NCBI RefSeq assembly: GCF_013030945.1
Contig: NZ_JABBXF010000010.1
Span: 186,001 to 250,000, forward strand
From: Streptomyces morookaense
Lineage (GTDB): Bacteria; Actinomycetota; Actinomycetes; Streptomycetales; Streptomycetaceae
DNA length: 64,000 nt
Reading direction: 5' to 3'
Of the stretch, positions 24,890 through 36,078 are shown piece after piece; position 1 is the stretch's first letter, and the number at the start of each line of letters is the position of its first letter. The notes beneath the pieces were generated by a model, which saw only the letters and a program-made list of their open reading frames with translations, was not told where the DNA came from and did not search any database. Made by a program: the position numbers and the translations under genes.

Positions 24890-25384
24890 ATGCAGATCCG
24901 GATAAGAGACGCGCACGACGAGGACTGGGCGGCCATCTGGCCGTTCTTCCGGGCCATCACGGCGGCCGGGGAGACGTACACGTATCCCCGGGACATCGAC
25001 AGCGGGACGGGGCGCGCACTCTGGATGCCGGGCCCGCCCGGGCACACGGTCGTGGCGGTCGCCGAGGACGGCACCGTCCTCGGCTCGGCGAAGACGGGGC
25101 CCAACCAGATGGGCCCCGGTGCGCACATCGCGACCGCCAGCTTCATGGTGTCGCCGGCGGCCGCCGGCCGGGGCGTGGGGCGGGCGCTCGGCGAGTACGT
25201 CCTCGCCCGGGCGAAGGCGGAGGGGTACCGGGCGATGCAGTTCAACGCCGTTGTGCAGAGCAATGTGCGGGCGGTGGCGCTGTGGAAGTCGCTCGGCTTC
25301 GAGGTGGTGGGTACGGTGCCGGAGGCGTACCGGTTGCCTGACGGCAGCTTCACGGGGCTGCACGTGATGCACCGGGTGCTGTAG
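24890..25384 (+). CDS. GNAT-family N-acetyltransferase
   Basis: ATG 24890 gives 164 residues starting IRIRDAHDEDWAAIWPFFRAI. The acetyl-CoA site is MVSPAAAGRGVGRALGEYVL (about 84-103), and the C-terminal FNAVVQSNVRAVALWKSLGFEVVGTVPEAY is the standard GNAT ending (PhnO/RimI-like). It follows the MFS gene by 4 nt and is probably co-translated. Substrate not predictable. Confidence 0.88.
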   Translation: MQIRIRDAHDEDWAAIWPFFRAITAAGETYTYPRDIDSGTGRALWMPGPPGHTVVAVAEDGTVLGSAKTGPNQMGPGAHIATASFMVSPAAAGRGVGRALGEYVLARAKAEGYRAMQFNAVVQSNVRAVALWKSLGFEVVGTVPEAYRLPDGSFTGLHVMHRVL

Positions 25385-25389
25385 CCCCC

Positions 25390-26496
25390 TTACCGAACCA
25401 CCCGCAACTCCCGCCCCGTATTGTTCAGCCTCCGCGCACCGGACTCGGTGCACACCACGATGTCCTCGATCCGTACCCCGAACCGCCCGGGCAGGTAGAC
25501 CCCCGGTTCGATCGAGAAGGCCATCCCCGGCACCAGCGGCAGGTGCTCCCCCTCCACCAGGTACGGCGGCTCGTGCGTCGTGACGCCGATCCCGTGTCCC
25601 GTCCGGTGGATGAAGTATTCGCCGTAACCGGCCCGCCGGATCACCTGGCGGGCCACGCGGTCCACGTCCTGGCAGGCGGTGCCGGGACGTACCGCCTCGA
25701 AGGCCGCCTGCTGGGCCTCCCGGACCAGGTCGTGGACCTTGCGCTCCTCCGCGGTCGGCTCGCCCACGTGCACCGTGCGGGTGGTGTCGGAGCCGTAGCC
25801 GTCCAGCAGGCCGCCGAAGTCGAGGACGACCATGTCGCCGTCCTGGATCACCCGGTCGCCCGCCTCGTGGTGCGGGTTGGCACCGTTCGGCCCGGAGCCC
25901 ACGATCGTGAAGTCGACCTGGCTGTGGCCGTGTTCGCGGAGCAGCCGGTCGAGGTCGGCGGCCACCTCGCGTTCGCGCCGTCCGGCGAACGGCAGCTCCG
26001 CGATCCGTTCGAACGTGGCGTCCGCCGCTGCTCCCGCCGCGGCCAGCTTGTCGGTCTCGAACGCGTCCTTGACCGCCCGCAGCATGGGCAGCGCCTCGGT
26101 GAGCGCCTCGTAGGCCGTCCCCGGGCAGGCGCGCTGGAAGGCCAGCAGGTGCAGCGCCCAGGCGTTGTCGGAGACCCCGTAACGGCCCTGCGGCTCCAGC
26201 AGTTCGGCGGCGGCCGCGTACGGGTCCTCGCCGTCCGTCCAGCCGCTGATGTCCATCGCCCCTGCGCCCGCCGCGTGTTCGGCGTCAGGACGCTCCAATT
26301 CCGGTACGAACAGGCGGGGTTTGCGGCCGGGAAGGAGCAGAAGGGCGGTCAGCCGCTCCGTGTCCGCCGGGACCCGGTAGCCGCTGAGCCAGACCAGGTC
26401 GGGCCCCGGGGCGACGAGCAGGCCCGCCAGCCCCTCCTGGGCGGCGGCCACGGCCGCCCGTTCCATGCGCGCGCGGTACACCTCGACATCCGTCAT
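25390..26496 (-). CDS. M24-family aminopeptidase P / Xaa-Pro dipeptidase
   Basis: ATG 26496 gives 368 residues; the open frame extends further but only through low-complexity sequence. An N-terminal creatinase-like domain (about 1-130) precedes the pita-bread catalytic domain. Metal ligands are visible: MVVLDFGGLLDGYGSDTTRT (two Asp), IHRTGHGIGVTTHEPPY (His), FSIEPGVYLPG (Glu) and RIEDIVVCTE (Glu). It removes or cleaves N-terminal Xaa-Pro. No signal peptide, so cytoplasmic. It is convergent with the GNAT gene and divergent from the MMPL gene. Confidence 0.92.
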   Translation of the reverse strand: MTDVEVYRARMERAAVAAAQEGLAGLLVAPGPDLVWLSGYRVPADTERLTALLLLPGRKPRLFVPELERPDAEHAAGAGAMDISGWTDGEDPYAAAAELLEPQGRYGVSDNAWALHLLAFQRACPGTAYEALTEALPMLRAVKDAFETDKLAAAGAAADATFERIAELPFAGRREREVAADLDRLLREHGHSQVDFTIVGSGPNGANPHHEAGDRVIQDGDMVVLDFGGLLDGYGSDTTRTVHVGEPTAEERKVHDLVREAQQAAFEAVRPGTACQDVDRVARQVIRRAGYGEYFIHRTGHGIGVTTHEPPYLVEGEHLPLVPGMAFSIEPGVYLPGRFGVRIEDIVVCTESGARRLNNTGRELRVVR

Positions 26497-26758
26497 GGGG
26501 GCAGCGTAATCCGCCCGCAGGCGGTCGGCAGAGCGGTCTCTACCCCACGGGTGAGGCGCTCTCCTCCCCCCGGAGGAGGGGGCAGCCCGACCCAGGACCG
26601 ACTTTCCGCGCCCCTCCCCCTGATTCACCCGGAATCCGTTGTTTCCGGGGAACCCGGCTCCCTAGCGTGAACACGCCCGGGCCGCACGTCCGTGCGACGT
26701 CCGTACGACGTCCGCACGGGTCCCCCGGCCGCGTTGCCCACACCCGTGAAGGAGCACC

Positions 26759-28906
26759 ATGTTCCAACGAGTCGGGCGGTTCGCCGTCCACCGGCCCTGG
26801 CTCACGATCCTGGGCTGGGTCGTCGCAGCCGTGGCCCTCGCCGTGCTGGCCCCGGGGCTCAAGTCCACGACGGACGAGGCGGAGTTCCTGCCGAAGCACT
26901 ACGAGTCCGTGCAGGTGGCCAACCTGCAGAAGAGCGCGTTCCCGCAGACCGAACAGCCCGCGTCCATCGTCGTGTTCCAGCGTTCCGACCACGAGCGGCT
27001 CACCGCGGACGACCGGCGCGACGTGATCAAGGTCGCGGAGGGGCTCCAGGCGAAGCACCGCCCGGAGATAGCGAAGGTGGAGACGGGCCCGCGGGCCGTC
27101 TCCCCCAACGGCGAGATCGCGCTCGCGAACATCGTCGCGACCACCAAGGACACCTACGACAAGAAGCTCGCCGACTCCGTCAAACAGCTCCGCGAGGACG
27201 CCAAACCCCTGCTGGGCGGCACCCACTTGACGATGGGCATCACCGGCCAGGTGGCCACCAACGTGGACTCGCAGGAGTCGTCGGGCAACACCGACGCCAT
27301 GGTGATGAGCGCGACCCTGCTCCTGATCATCGTCCTGCTGCTGGTGATCTTCCGCAGCCCGCTGATCGCCCTGCTGCCGGTGATCATCATCGGCGTCGTC
27401 TTCATGGTCGCCATCGGCCTCATCGGCACCGCGGCCTCGCTCGGCGACCTGAAGGCCGACAGCTCGATCTCCCCGATCCTCATCGTCGTCCTCTTCGGCG
27501 TCGGCACCGACTACCTGCTCTTCCTCCTCTTCCGCTACCGCGAGCACCTGCGGGCCGGACAGGAGCCCAAGGAGGCCCTCGTCGCCGCCGTGGCCCGGGT
27601 CGGCGAGACCATCGCCTCCGCGGCGGGCGCCGTCATCGTGGCCTTCCTCGCCCTGCTGCTGTCCACGATGGGCATGATGCGGGCGATGGGCCCGTCACTG
27701 GCGATCGCCGTCGCCGTGACCCTGGTCGCCGCCCTCACGTTCGTCCCCGCGGTCTTCTCGCTGCTGGGCTCCAAGGCCTTCTGGCCGTCCAAGGCATGGC
27801 GGAAGCAGCCGCGGAACCGGTTCGCGAACACCGTCGGCGGCCTCGTCTCCCGCCGCCCGGGCCTCGTCGCCCTGGTCTCCGCCGGCGTCCTGGCCGCCCT
27901 CGCCGTGGGGGCGCTGTCCTTCCGGCCCGAGTTCGACACCTCCAGCCAGATGTCCCAGAAGCTGGAGTCCGTCCAGGCCATGAAGGACCTGCAACGCGGC
28001 TTCTCGGCCGGCCAGTCCGACCCGGCAATGGTCTACCTGAAGTCCACCGGCGGCACACGCCTCGACAAAGCCGCCATGGAATCCTTCCGCACCCGCCTCG
28101 CCGGCATCGAGGGCGTCGGACAGGCCGCCCCGGGCGTCCCGAACTCCGACGGCACGGTCGCCCAGTACAGCGTCGTCCTGAAGTACGCGCCCACCAGCGA
28201 CAAGGCCATCGAGCTCGCCGGCGGCACCCTGCGCGACCAGGCCCACAAGGCCGCGCCCGCGGGCACCCGGGCGCTCGTCGGCGGCACCTCGGCCGTCCTC
28301 GCGGACGTCAAGAACGCCGTGGACCACGACTACACGGTCGTCTTCCCCGTCGCCGGCATCGCGATCATGGTCATCCTGGGCCTGCTGCTGCGCAGCCTCG
28401 TCGCCCCCTGGTACCTGATGGCCGCCGTCGCACTCGGCTTCGGCGCCACGCTCGGCTCGACGGTCTGGCTCTTCCAGGACCTCCAGGGCAAACACGGCCT
28501 GCTGTTCATGCTGCCGGTGATCATGTACCTCTTCGTGGTCGCCATCGGCACCGACTACAACATCCTCATGGTCGCCCGGCTCCGCGAGGAGGCCCGCCGC
28601 GGCACGGCCCCGCGCGAGGCCATCCGCACCGCGGTCGCCCGCTCGGCACCCACCATCGCCTCCGCGGCGGTCATCCTCGCCGGCACCTTCGGCGTCCTGA
28701 TGCTCGCCGACAACTCGATGCTCCAGCAGATGGGCTTCGCGGTGGCGTTCGGCATCCTGTTGACCGCCTTCATCATGGCGATGCTGCTCGTCCCGACGGT
28801 CACGTCGCTGCTCGGCCACAAGGCCTGGTGGCCGGGCCACCAGGACGAGCCCGTCACCCCCGCCCCGGCCGACCGCACGGGCGAGCTGGAGGGAGTACGG
28901 CCGTGA
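26759..28906 (+). CDS. MMPL-family RND transporter
   Basis: The 715-residue protein has the MMPL/actinorhodin-transporter plan: one membrane segment (about 15-33), a large outer loop, five segments (about 175-330), a second loop and five more (about 515-680). Signature pieces are VLFGVGTDYLLFLLFRYREHL and FVVAIGTDYNILMVARLREEA, the GxxxDY motifs in segments 4 and 10 that carry protons. Mycobacterial MmpL proteins export lipids; streptomycete ones export lipids or antibiotics. The gene is alone and followed by a terminator. Confidence 0.92.
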   Translation: MFQRVGRFAVHRPWLTILGWVVAAVALAVLAPGLKSTTDEAEFLPKHYESVQVANLQKSAFPQTEQPASIVVFQRSDHERLTADDRRDVIKVAEGLQAKHRPEIAKVETGPRAVSPNGEIALANIVATTKDTYDKKLADSVKQLREDAKPLLGGTHLTMGITGQVATNVDSQESSGNTDAMVMSATLLLIIVLLLVIFRSPLIALLPVIIIGVVFMVAIGLIGTAASLGDLKADSSISPILIVVLFGVGTDYLLFLLFRYREHLRAGQEPKEALVAAVARVGETIASAAGAVIVAFLALLLSTMGMMRAMGPSLAIAVAVTLVAALTFVPAVFSLLGSKAFWPSKAWRKQPRNRFANTVGGLVSRRPGLVALVSAGVLAALAVGALSFRPEFDTSSQMSQKLESVQAMKDLQRGFSAGQSDPAMVYLKSTGGTRLDKAAMESFRTRLAGIEGVGQAAPGVPNSDGTVAQYSVVLKYAPTSDKAIELAGGTLRDQAHKAAPAGTRALVGGTSAVLADVKNAVDHDYTVVFPVAGIAIMVILGLLLRSLVAPWYLMAAVALGFGATLGSTVWLFQDLQGKHGLLFMLPVIMYLFVVAIGTDYNILMVARLREEARRGTAPREAIRTAVARSAPTIASAAVILAGTFGVLMLADNSMLQQMGFAVAFGILLTAFIMAMLLVPTVTSLLGHKAWWPGHQDEPVTPAPADRTGELEGVRP

Positions 28907-28912
28907 ACGACC

Positions 28913-28946
28913 AGAGCCGCAGGTCCCCGAGGGGGCCTGCGGCTCT
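28913..28946 (+). terminator. Hairpin terminator after the MMPL gene
   Basis: AGAGCCGCAGG pairs with CCTGCGGCTCT and the stem continues through TCCCC/GGGGG, giving about 16 paired positions with a tiny loop. It lies 7 nt after the stop and also faces the end of the tRNA gene on the other strand. Confidence 0.85.
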
Positions 28947-28961
28947 GTCGTACGGTGCGCA

Positions 28962-29034
28962 AGCCGCCTGTCGGATTCGAACCGACGACCTTCGCTTTAC
29001 AAGAGCGGTGCTCTACCAGCTGAGCTAAGGCGGC
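28962..29034 (-). tRNA. tRNA-Thr (anticodon UGU)
   Basis: 73 nt with the full cloverleaf: acceptor GCCGCCT/AGGCGGC with T discriminator, D arm TAGCTCAGCTGGTAGAGC, anticodon loop CTTGTAA reading TGT, and T arm GTCGGTTCGAATCCGAC. The 3' CCA is not encoded. No sign of an integrated element or attachment duplication nearby. Confidence 0.95.
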
Positions 29035-29126
29035 ATGTGCGATGCAGTCTACCCACAACGTTTTGGTGCACCGCGACCTGCTGACAACCGGCCACCGCCC
29101 CGGTAGCGTCCTCGGCAGCCGGTCCA

Positions 29127-29142
29127 ATTGGACTGGACCACT
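29127..29142. promoter_or_regulatory. DasR-like (dre) site upstream of msiK
   Basis: ATTGGACTGGACCACT matches the 16-bp dre consensus (A, C/T, TGGTCTAGACCA, G/C, T) at 14 positions. It overlaps a perfect palindrome GTCCAATTGGAC at 29122-29133. The pair lies about 55 bp before the msiK start, in promoter range. Confidence 0.6.
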
Positions 29143-29195
29143 CCCTCTACTCGGATCGTCCGGCACGTTCCTGCCGGTGAAGGGACTGCATCACC

Positions 29196-30332
<1,137 letters not shown>

Positions 30333-30338
30333 GCGTGA

Positions 30339-30376
30339 GCGGTGCGGACGGCCGTGACGACGGCCGTCCGCACCGC
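30339..30376 (+). terminator. 17-bp hairpin terminator after msiK
   Basis: GCGGTGCGGACGGCCGT and its exact complement flank a 4-nt loop 6 nt after the msiK stop. The rest of the gap to 30516 shows no gene. Confidence 0.88.
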
Positions 30377-30516
30377 CCGCCTGTCGAGACATGCCCTGAC
30401 ACTCCTCGCTTTTCGACCCCCGTACGTCAACACGGCGAACAAACGGCAGCCCATGACGTCGCTCGACCGGGTGACTAAATGTCGCCGCGACATTACCCCT
30501 CGCTACCATCTGCGGC

Positions 30517-30933
30517 ATGAACCAGGCCGCCCGCCGCATCGGCAGAACTCTCGCTCTCGTCCTTCCCGTCGTTCTGGTGCTCTCCGGGACCCTCGCGGTC
30601 ACCCGTGTCCCGTGGGCGGCCCCGAACGCCGAGTCGCAGGTGCTCACTGCGTCGTCCGGCACCGCCTCGACCCAGGCCAAGGCCCGCGCGCCGCACGAGG
30701 TGCTGCGCGACCGGCTGCTGACCGAGCTGCAGCAGAAGAACCCCGGGGCCGCGCTCACCGACCTCCAGCGCGAGACGGAGAGCCGTCCCTCGCTGGCCCA
30801 GTACTGCGGGCAGATCGCCCGCGCCCTCGGGCGCGCGGCCGTCGCCAAGTACGGCGCGAAGAAGGCCCAGAGCTACTCGAGGCCCGTCTGCGACACCTCC
30901 TTCGCCTCCGGAGTCGTCGCCCAGGGCCACTGA
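30517..30933 (+). CDS. Small exported protein of unknown function
   Basis: The 138-residue protein has a hydrophobic N-terminal segment (TLALVLPVVLVLSGTLAVT, about 11-29) after two Arg, so it is a signal peptide or membrane anchor. The mature part is helical and charged, with two Cys (QYCGQIARALG, RPVCDTSF) that could form a disulfide. Similar hypothetical proteins lie beside msiK in other streptomycetes. No domain recognised. Flanked by hairpins on both sides. Confidence 0.78.
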   Translation: MNQAARRIGRTLALVLPVVLVLSGTLAVTRVPWAAPNAESQVLTASSGTASTQAKARAPHEVLRDRLLTELQQKNPGAALTDLQRETESRPSLAQYCGQIARALGRAAVAKYGAKKAQSYSRPVCDTSFASGVVAQGH

Positions 30934-30946
30934 GCGCCCTCGGACC

Positions 30947-30981
30947 GAGCCCCCGGACCGGAACGCACCGGTCCGGGGCTC
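30947..30981 (+). terminator. Hairpin terminator
   Basis: GAGCCCCCGGACCGG pairs with CCGGTCCGGGGCTC, leaving a one-base bulge and a 6-nt loop, 13 nt after the stop of the small exported protein. Confidence 0.8.
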
Positions 30982-31000
30982 AGCGCATATCGTGCGGGAC

Positions 31001-31726
31001 ATGACCGGCACCCACGTCTCCTCGTACCCCGCGCAAGCCGTGATCCTGGCCGGCGGCCAGGGGTCACGGCTTCGCCCGTACACCGACGACCGCCCCAAGC
31101 CGATGGTGGAGATCCCCGGCACGGGCGTCCCGATCATCGGCCACCAACTGGCCTGGCTCGCCTCCGAAGGCGTCACCGACGCCGTCGTCTCATGCGGCCA
31201 TCTGGCCGAAGTCCTGCAGGACTGGCTCGTGTCGGCCGAACTCCCGCTCCGCGTCACGACGGTGGTCGAGAAGGAACCCCTCGGCCGCGGCGGCGGACTG
31301 AAGCACGCGGCCGCCTCGCTCCCCCGCCCCGACCAGCCCTGGTACGCCACCAACGGGGACATCTGGACGCGCTTCTCGCTGCGCGAGATGGCCGCCTTCC
31401 ACCAAGAGCGCGACGCCACGGCCACGTTGGCGCTGGCGCGGCCGCGGATCCCCTGGGGAGCCGTGGAGACCGACGAGTTCGGACACGTCCTGGACTTCAT
31501 CGAGGCACCTCCGTCGCCTTATCTGATCAACGCCGGCGTCTACGTCTTCGCGGCCGGCTTCCGGGAGTTGCTGCCGGAGCGCGGCGACCACGAGCGCACG
31601 ACCTTCCCCCGCCTGGCCCGCGAACGCCGCCTGGCCGGCTTCCCGCTGCCGCACGGCGCGTACTGGCGGGCCATCGACACGGCGAAGGATCTGACGGAGG
31701 CTGCACGGGAGTTGCGCGGCGCGTAA
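31001..31726 (+). CDS. Nucleotidyltransferase of the NDP-sugar pyrophosphorylase family
   Basis: The 241-residue protein starts at ATG 31001 (GTG 30992 is also possible). AVILAGGQGSRLRPYTDDRPKPMVEI (about 11-36) is the GxGxRLxPxTxxxPKP nucleotide-binding motif, and ATNGDIWTRF (near 117) has the metal-binding Asp. INAGVYVFAAGFREL and the late AYWRAIDT (Trp/Asp) are also conserved. It should join a sugar phosphate to NTP. The short length, without a beta-helix domain, resembles MurNAc-1-P or mannose-1-P type enzymes. Substrate uncertain. Confidence 0.88.
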   Translation: MTGTHVSSYPAQAVILAGGQGSRLRPYTDDRPKPMVEIPGTGVPIIGHQLAWLASEGVTDAVVSCGHLAEVLQDWLVSAELPLRVTTVVEKEPLGRGGGLKHAAASLPRPDQPWYATNGDIWTRFSLREMAAFHQERDATATLALARPRIPWGAVETDEFGHVLDFIEAPPSPYLINAGVYVFAAGFRELLPERGDHERTTFPRLARERRLAGFPLPHGAYWRAIDTAKDLTEAARELRGA

Positions 31727-31732
31727 ACAAAT

Positions 31733-31758
31733 CCCCGCGCCCCGTAAGGGGCGCGGGG
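31733..31758. terminator. Bidirectional hairpin terminator
   Basis: CCCCGCGCCCC-GTAA-GGGGCGCGGGG, an 11-bp perfect stem, separates the convergent nucleotidyltransferase and DoxX genes. Before it is an A-rich stretch (AAACAAAT) that gives a U-rich tail on the minus-strand transcript. Confidence 0.88.
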
Positions 31759-31772
31759 CGCAGCCGAAACAC

Positions 31773-33392
31773 CTAGCCCAGGAGGCCCCCGAGCGCACCC
31801 CCGCCGTGGCCACCGCCCGAGCCGCCCGACGAGCTGCCGGAGGACTCACCGGTGCTGCCGCCGGAACCGCCCGCGGAGGACGAGCTGCTGCGCGGCGCCG
31901 CCGGAGCGGGCTGCTGGTGCGGCGTCTGGGGCGCCGTGTGGGCACCGCCGTGCATACCGGGCGTGCCGCCCGGCGTCCCCGCAGGGCTGTGCGACGTGCC
32001 CGGAGCACTCGGCGTCGCCGACGGACCGGACTGCTTGTGCCCGGTGGGGCTCGGCTTGACGGCACCCGGCGTGGTGGCGCCGTGCGACCCGGGAGTGGTG
32101 GACGAGGAACCGGGCCGCTGCGGCAGGTGCGTACCGGGCAGGCTGTTGGTGGGCGGAGCGGCCGGGAGGCCGGGGGTCTGGACGGACCGCGAGGAGCGCA
32201 CGGCCCCGCCCAGCATCGAACCGGTCAGCAGGGTCAGGCCGATGAGCACGGTGGCCATGACCGTGCCGCGGCGCAGCACCCGCCGCCGCAGCGCCCAGAG
32301 TTCGGCGCGCGGGCCGAGCCGCCGCCAGGCCTCCCCGGCGAGCCGGCCGTCGACGGAGTAGAACGGCGCCCCGGCGATGACCAGCGGGCTCCAGGCGGCC
32401 AGGCAGATGATGTCGGGCGCCTGGTAGACGGGGGCGCTGCGCCAGCTGACGGTGACGAGCAGGACGGCCGACAGCAGCATCCCGATGGCCGCGGCGAGCC
32501 GCTGCCAGAGGCCGAAGATGGTGAGGATGCCGACGATGATCTGCAGGAAGGCGACGGTCAGCCCGGACCCCACGGGGTGGCTCAGGGCGAGCGACCGCAG
32601 CGGCGCGGCAACGGCCCAGGGGTGCAGGGACGTGAGCCAGGCGACCATCGAGCCGCGCTTGCCGCCGTCGAAGTAGACGGGGTCGCACAGCTTGCCCATG
32701 CCCGCGTAGACGGAGATCAGGCCGAGGAAGACGCGCAGGGGCAGCAGGACGACGCCGAGGTTCATCCGGCGGTCGGGATAGTAGGCGTGCCGGGCGGAGT
32801 CGCCCGGGCGCTGCCTGCGGGGGGTGTCCTCGTCGTCCTCGGTCTCGTAGTCCGAACCGGGTTCGTCGAACTGGGAGTATCCGTACGGGTCTTCGTCGCA
32901 CGCGTCGCCGTTCGGGCGGACGCGGGGCAGGAGTCGGGTGGCGTCGGCGCCGGCCGGGCCGGTGGGCTCGGCGGGACCGCGGGGCCCGATGACGGTGGTC
33001 GGGGGGTCGTCGACGGTGATGCGCGGCAGCACCTGGGTGGCGGCGTCCCCGCCTCCGGCCGTCCGGGCGGGGCCGGTGAGCCCGGACTCCCGTACGGCGT
33101 CGAGGAGTTGGGTGGATGCCGAATCGCCGGGCCCGGTCCGCCCGCTCCACACCACGGGGGCGCGGCGCCGGGCCGCGCTCTTGAGGGTGGGCAGCCCGTC
33201 CGTCCGGTCTGCGCCCGCGAACTGCCGGACGGCGCGCGGGGGACGCGCGAGCTGCACGCGGAAACTCAGGTGGTTGACGGAGACCTGCGCCGGGTCCGAC
33301 GGGACCTTCACCGTACTCAGCGCGGGCTGGTCGTCGTACCCCGAAGAGCTTCCCCCCGTAGGCGTGCGGGGTGTTCTGGTGTCCACACTCAT
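31773..33392 (-). CDS. DoxX-family membrane protein with long disordered tails
   Basis: The 539-residue protein has a disordered cytoplasmic N-terminus (about 1-210) rich in Arg, Thr and Pro with repeats such as TQLL/TQVLPRI/TRLLPRV. A DoxX domain with four membrane segments (about 213-345: LLPLRVFLGLISVYAGMGKLCDP, then SGLTVAFLQIIVGILTIFGLW) follows, then one more segment (about 375-395). A Gly/Ser/Pro/His outer tail ends GGGHGGGALGGLLG. The T-x-x-L-P repeats could be phosphorylation or partner sites. DoxX proteins are linked to thiol and redox balance. Last gene of the cysS-rlmB run. Confidence 0.85.
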   Translation of the reverse strand: MSVDTRTPRTPTGGSSSGYDDQPALSTVKVPSDPAQVSVNHLSFRVQLARPPRAVRQFAGADRTDGLPTLKSAARRRAPVVWSGRTGPGDSASTQLLDAVRESGLTGPARTAGGGDAATQVLPRITVDDPPTTVIGPRGPAEPTGPAGADATRLLPRVRPNGDACDEDPYGYSQFDEPGSDYETEDDEDTPRRQRPGDSARHAYYPDRRMNLGVVLLPLRVFLGLISVYAGMGKLCDPVYFDGGKRGSMVAWLTSLHPWAVAAPLRSLALSHPVGSGLTVAFLQIIVGILTIFGLWQRLAAAIGMLLSAVLLVTVSWRSAPVYQAPDIICLAAWSPLVIAGAPFYSVDGRLAGEAWRRLGPRAELWALRRRVLRRGTVMATVLIGLTLLTGSMLGGAVRSSRSVQTPGLPAAPPTNSLPGTHLPQRPGSSSTTPGSHGATTPGAVKPSPTGHKQSGPSATPSAPGTSHSPAGTPGGTPGMHGGAHTAPQTPHQQPAPAAPRSSSSSAGGSGGSTGESSGSSSGGSGGGHGGGALGGLLG

Positions 33393-33522
33393 CTAACCGA
33401 GTGACTTGAGATTAGGACACTGCCTTGACCGCCCCGATGTGTCCGAGACCCGTCAAGATCATCAACTCCCGCGCCCCTTCCGGCGGATCAGCGCTCGCGC
33501 GGCTGACCCGCCGGGGCACGGA

Positions 33523-34473
33523 TCAGGCGCGCCGGCGCGCGGCCTCGTACAGCACGACACCGGCGGCGACACCGGCGTTGAGCGACTCGGCGCCGCCCGG
33601 CATCGGGATCCGCACGCGGAAGTCGCAGGTCTCGCCGACGAGACGGGAGAGGCCCTTGCCCTCGCTGCCGACGACGATCACGACGGGGCCCTCCAGGGCG
33701 TCGAGTTCGTGCAGCTCGGTGTCGCCGTCCGCCGCGAGGCCGACGACCATGAGGCCTTCCTTCTGGTAGGCCTCCAGGGCGCGCGTCATGTTGGTGGCGC
33801 GGGCCACCGGCGTGCGGGCGGCGGTGCCGGCGGAGGTCTTCCAGGCACTGGCGGTCATGCCGGCCGCGCGGCGCTCGGGGACGACCACGCCGTGGCCGCC
33901 GAAGGCGGAGACGGAGCGGACGACGGCGCCGAGGTTGCGCGGGTCGGTGATGCCGTCGAGCGCGACGATCAGCGGGTCCTCGCCGTTGTCGTAGGCCACG
34001 GCGGAGAGGTCCTCGGGGTGCGCGTAGTCGTACGGCGGCACGGACAGGACCAGGCCCTGGTGGTTGAGCCCGTTGGTCATCCGGTCGAGCTCCGGACGCG
34101 GGGCCTCCATGAGGTTGAGGCCCTTCTCCGTGGCGAGCTGGATCGCCTCGCGCACGCGCTCGTCGCTGTCCACGAACTGCTGGACGTACAGCGTCGTCGC
34201 GGGCACGCCCTCGCGCAGCGCCTCGACCACGGAGTTACGGCCGACGACGAGCTCGTTGGCCCCCTTGGGGCCGCCGCGGCGCGGGGCCGGGCGGCGGGCC
34301 GCCTGCTTGGCCTGGGCGTTGGCCACGCGGTTCTTCTTGTGCCCCTTGCGCATATGCGCAGGCGGCGTGGGGCCCTTGCCCTCCAGGCCTCGGCGCCGCT
34401 GGCCGCCGCTGCCGACCTGCGCGCCCTTCTTGTTGGACGTGCGGCGGTTCCTGCGCTGGCTGTTGCCGGCCAT
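33523..34473 (-). CDS. rlmB: 23S rRNA (guanosine-2251-2'-O)-methyltransferase RlmB
   Basis: The 316-residue protein has a basic N-terminal extension (about 1-75, [20 protein letters not shown]) that probably contacts rRNA. An L30e-like substrate-binding domain follows ([25 protein letters not shown]). The SpoU knot ends it: [32 protein letters not shown] (motif 1), [14 protein letters not shown] (motif 2) and [23 protein letters not shown] (motif 3). It methylates the P-loop guanosine of 23S rRNA. It follows cysS by 59 nt on the same strand, a widely conserved pair. Confidence 0.95.
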   Translation of the reverse strand: MAGNSQRRNRRTSNKKGAQVGSGGQRRRGLEGKGPTPPAHMRKGHKKNRVANAQAKQAARRPAPRRGGPKGANELVVGRNSVVEALREGVPATTLYVQQFVDSDERVREAIQLATEKGLNLMEAPRPELDRMTNGLNHQGLVLSVPPYDYAHPEDLSAVAYDNGEDPLIVALDGITDPRNLGAVVRSVSAFGGHGVVVPERRAAGMTASAWKTSAGTAARTPVARATNMTRALEAYQKEGLMVVGLAADGDTELHELDALEGPVVIVVGSEGKGLSRLVGETCDFRVRIPMPGGAESLNAGVAAGVVLYEAARRRA

Positions 34474-34532
34474 GGGTCACCTGTTTCTGTTACTGCGGTT
34501 ACTGCTGTGAACGTTCTTACGAAAAGTGTCGC

Positions 34533-35924
<1,392 letters not shown>

Positions 35925-36078
35925 GGAACCAGGGTAGTGGGCCCCGGACAGTGCCTCGCTCCCCCGGGAGGAAGCGGGATGCAATCCGGCAACTCGACCA
36001 CCGGTCTTTGACCTCTATTTACGATCTGCACATCATAAGGAGCCGCACGGCAACTTCCGCGGGGACCCAGGAGGGACG

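Noticed and set aside
23293-25353. Open frame of 686 codons on the minus strand
   Set aside because: Antisense to the DHA2 exporter and GNAT genes, whose family motifs are complete.
28962-29034. tRNA-Thr as an integration site of a mobile element
   Set aside because: No integrase, no duplicated tRNA 3' end and core-type genes on both sides.
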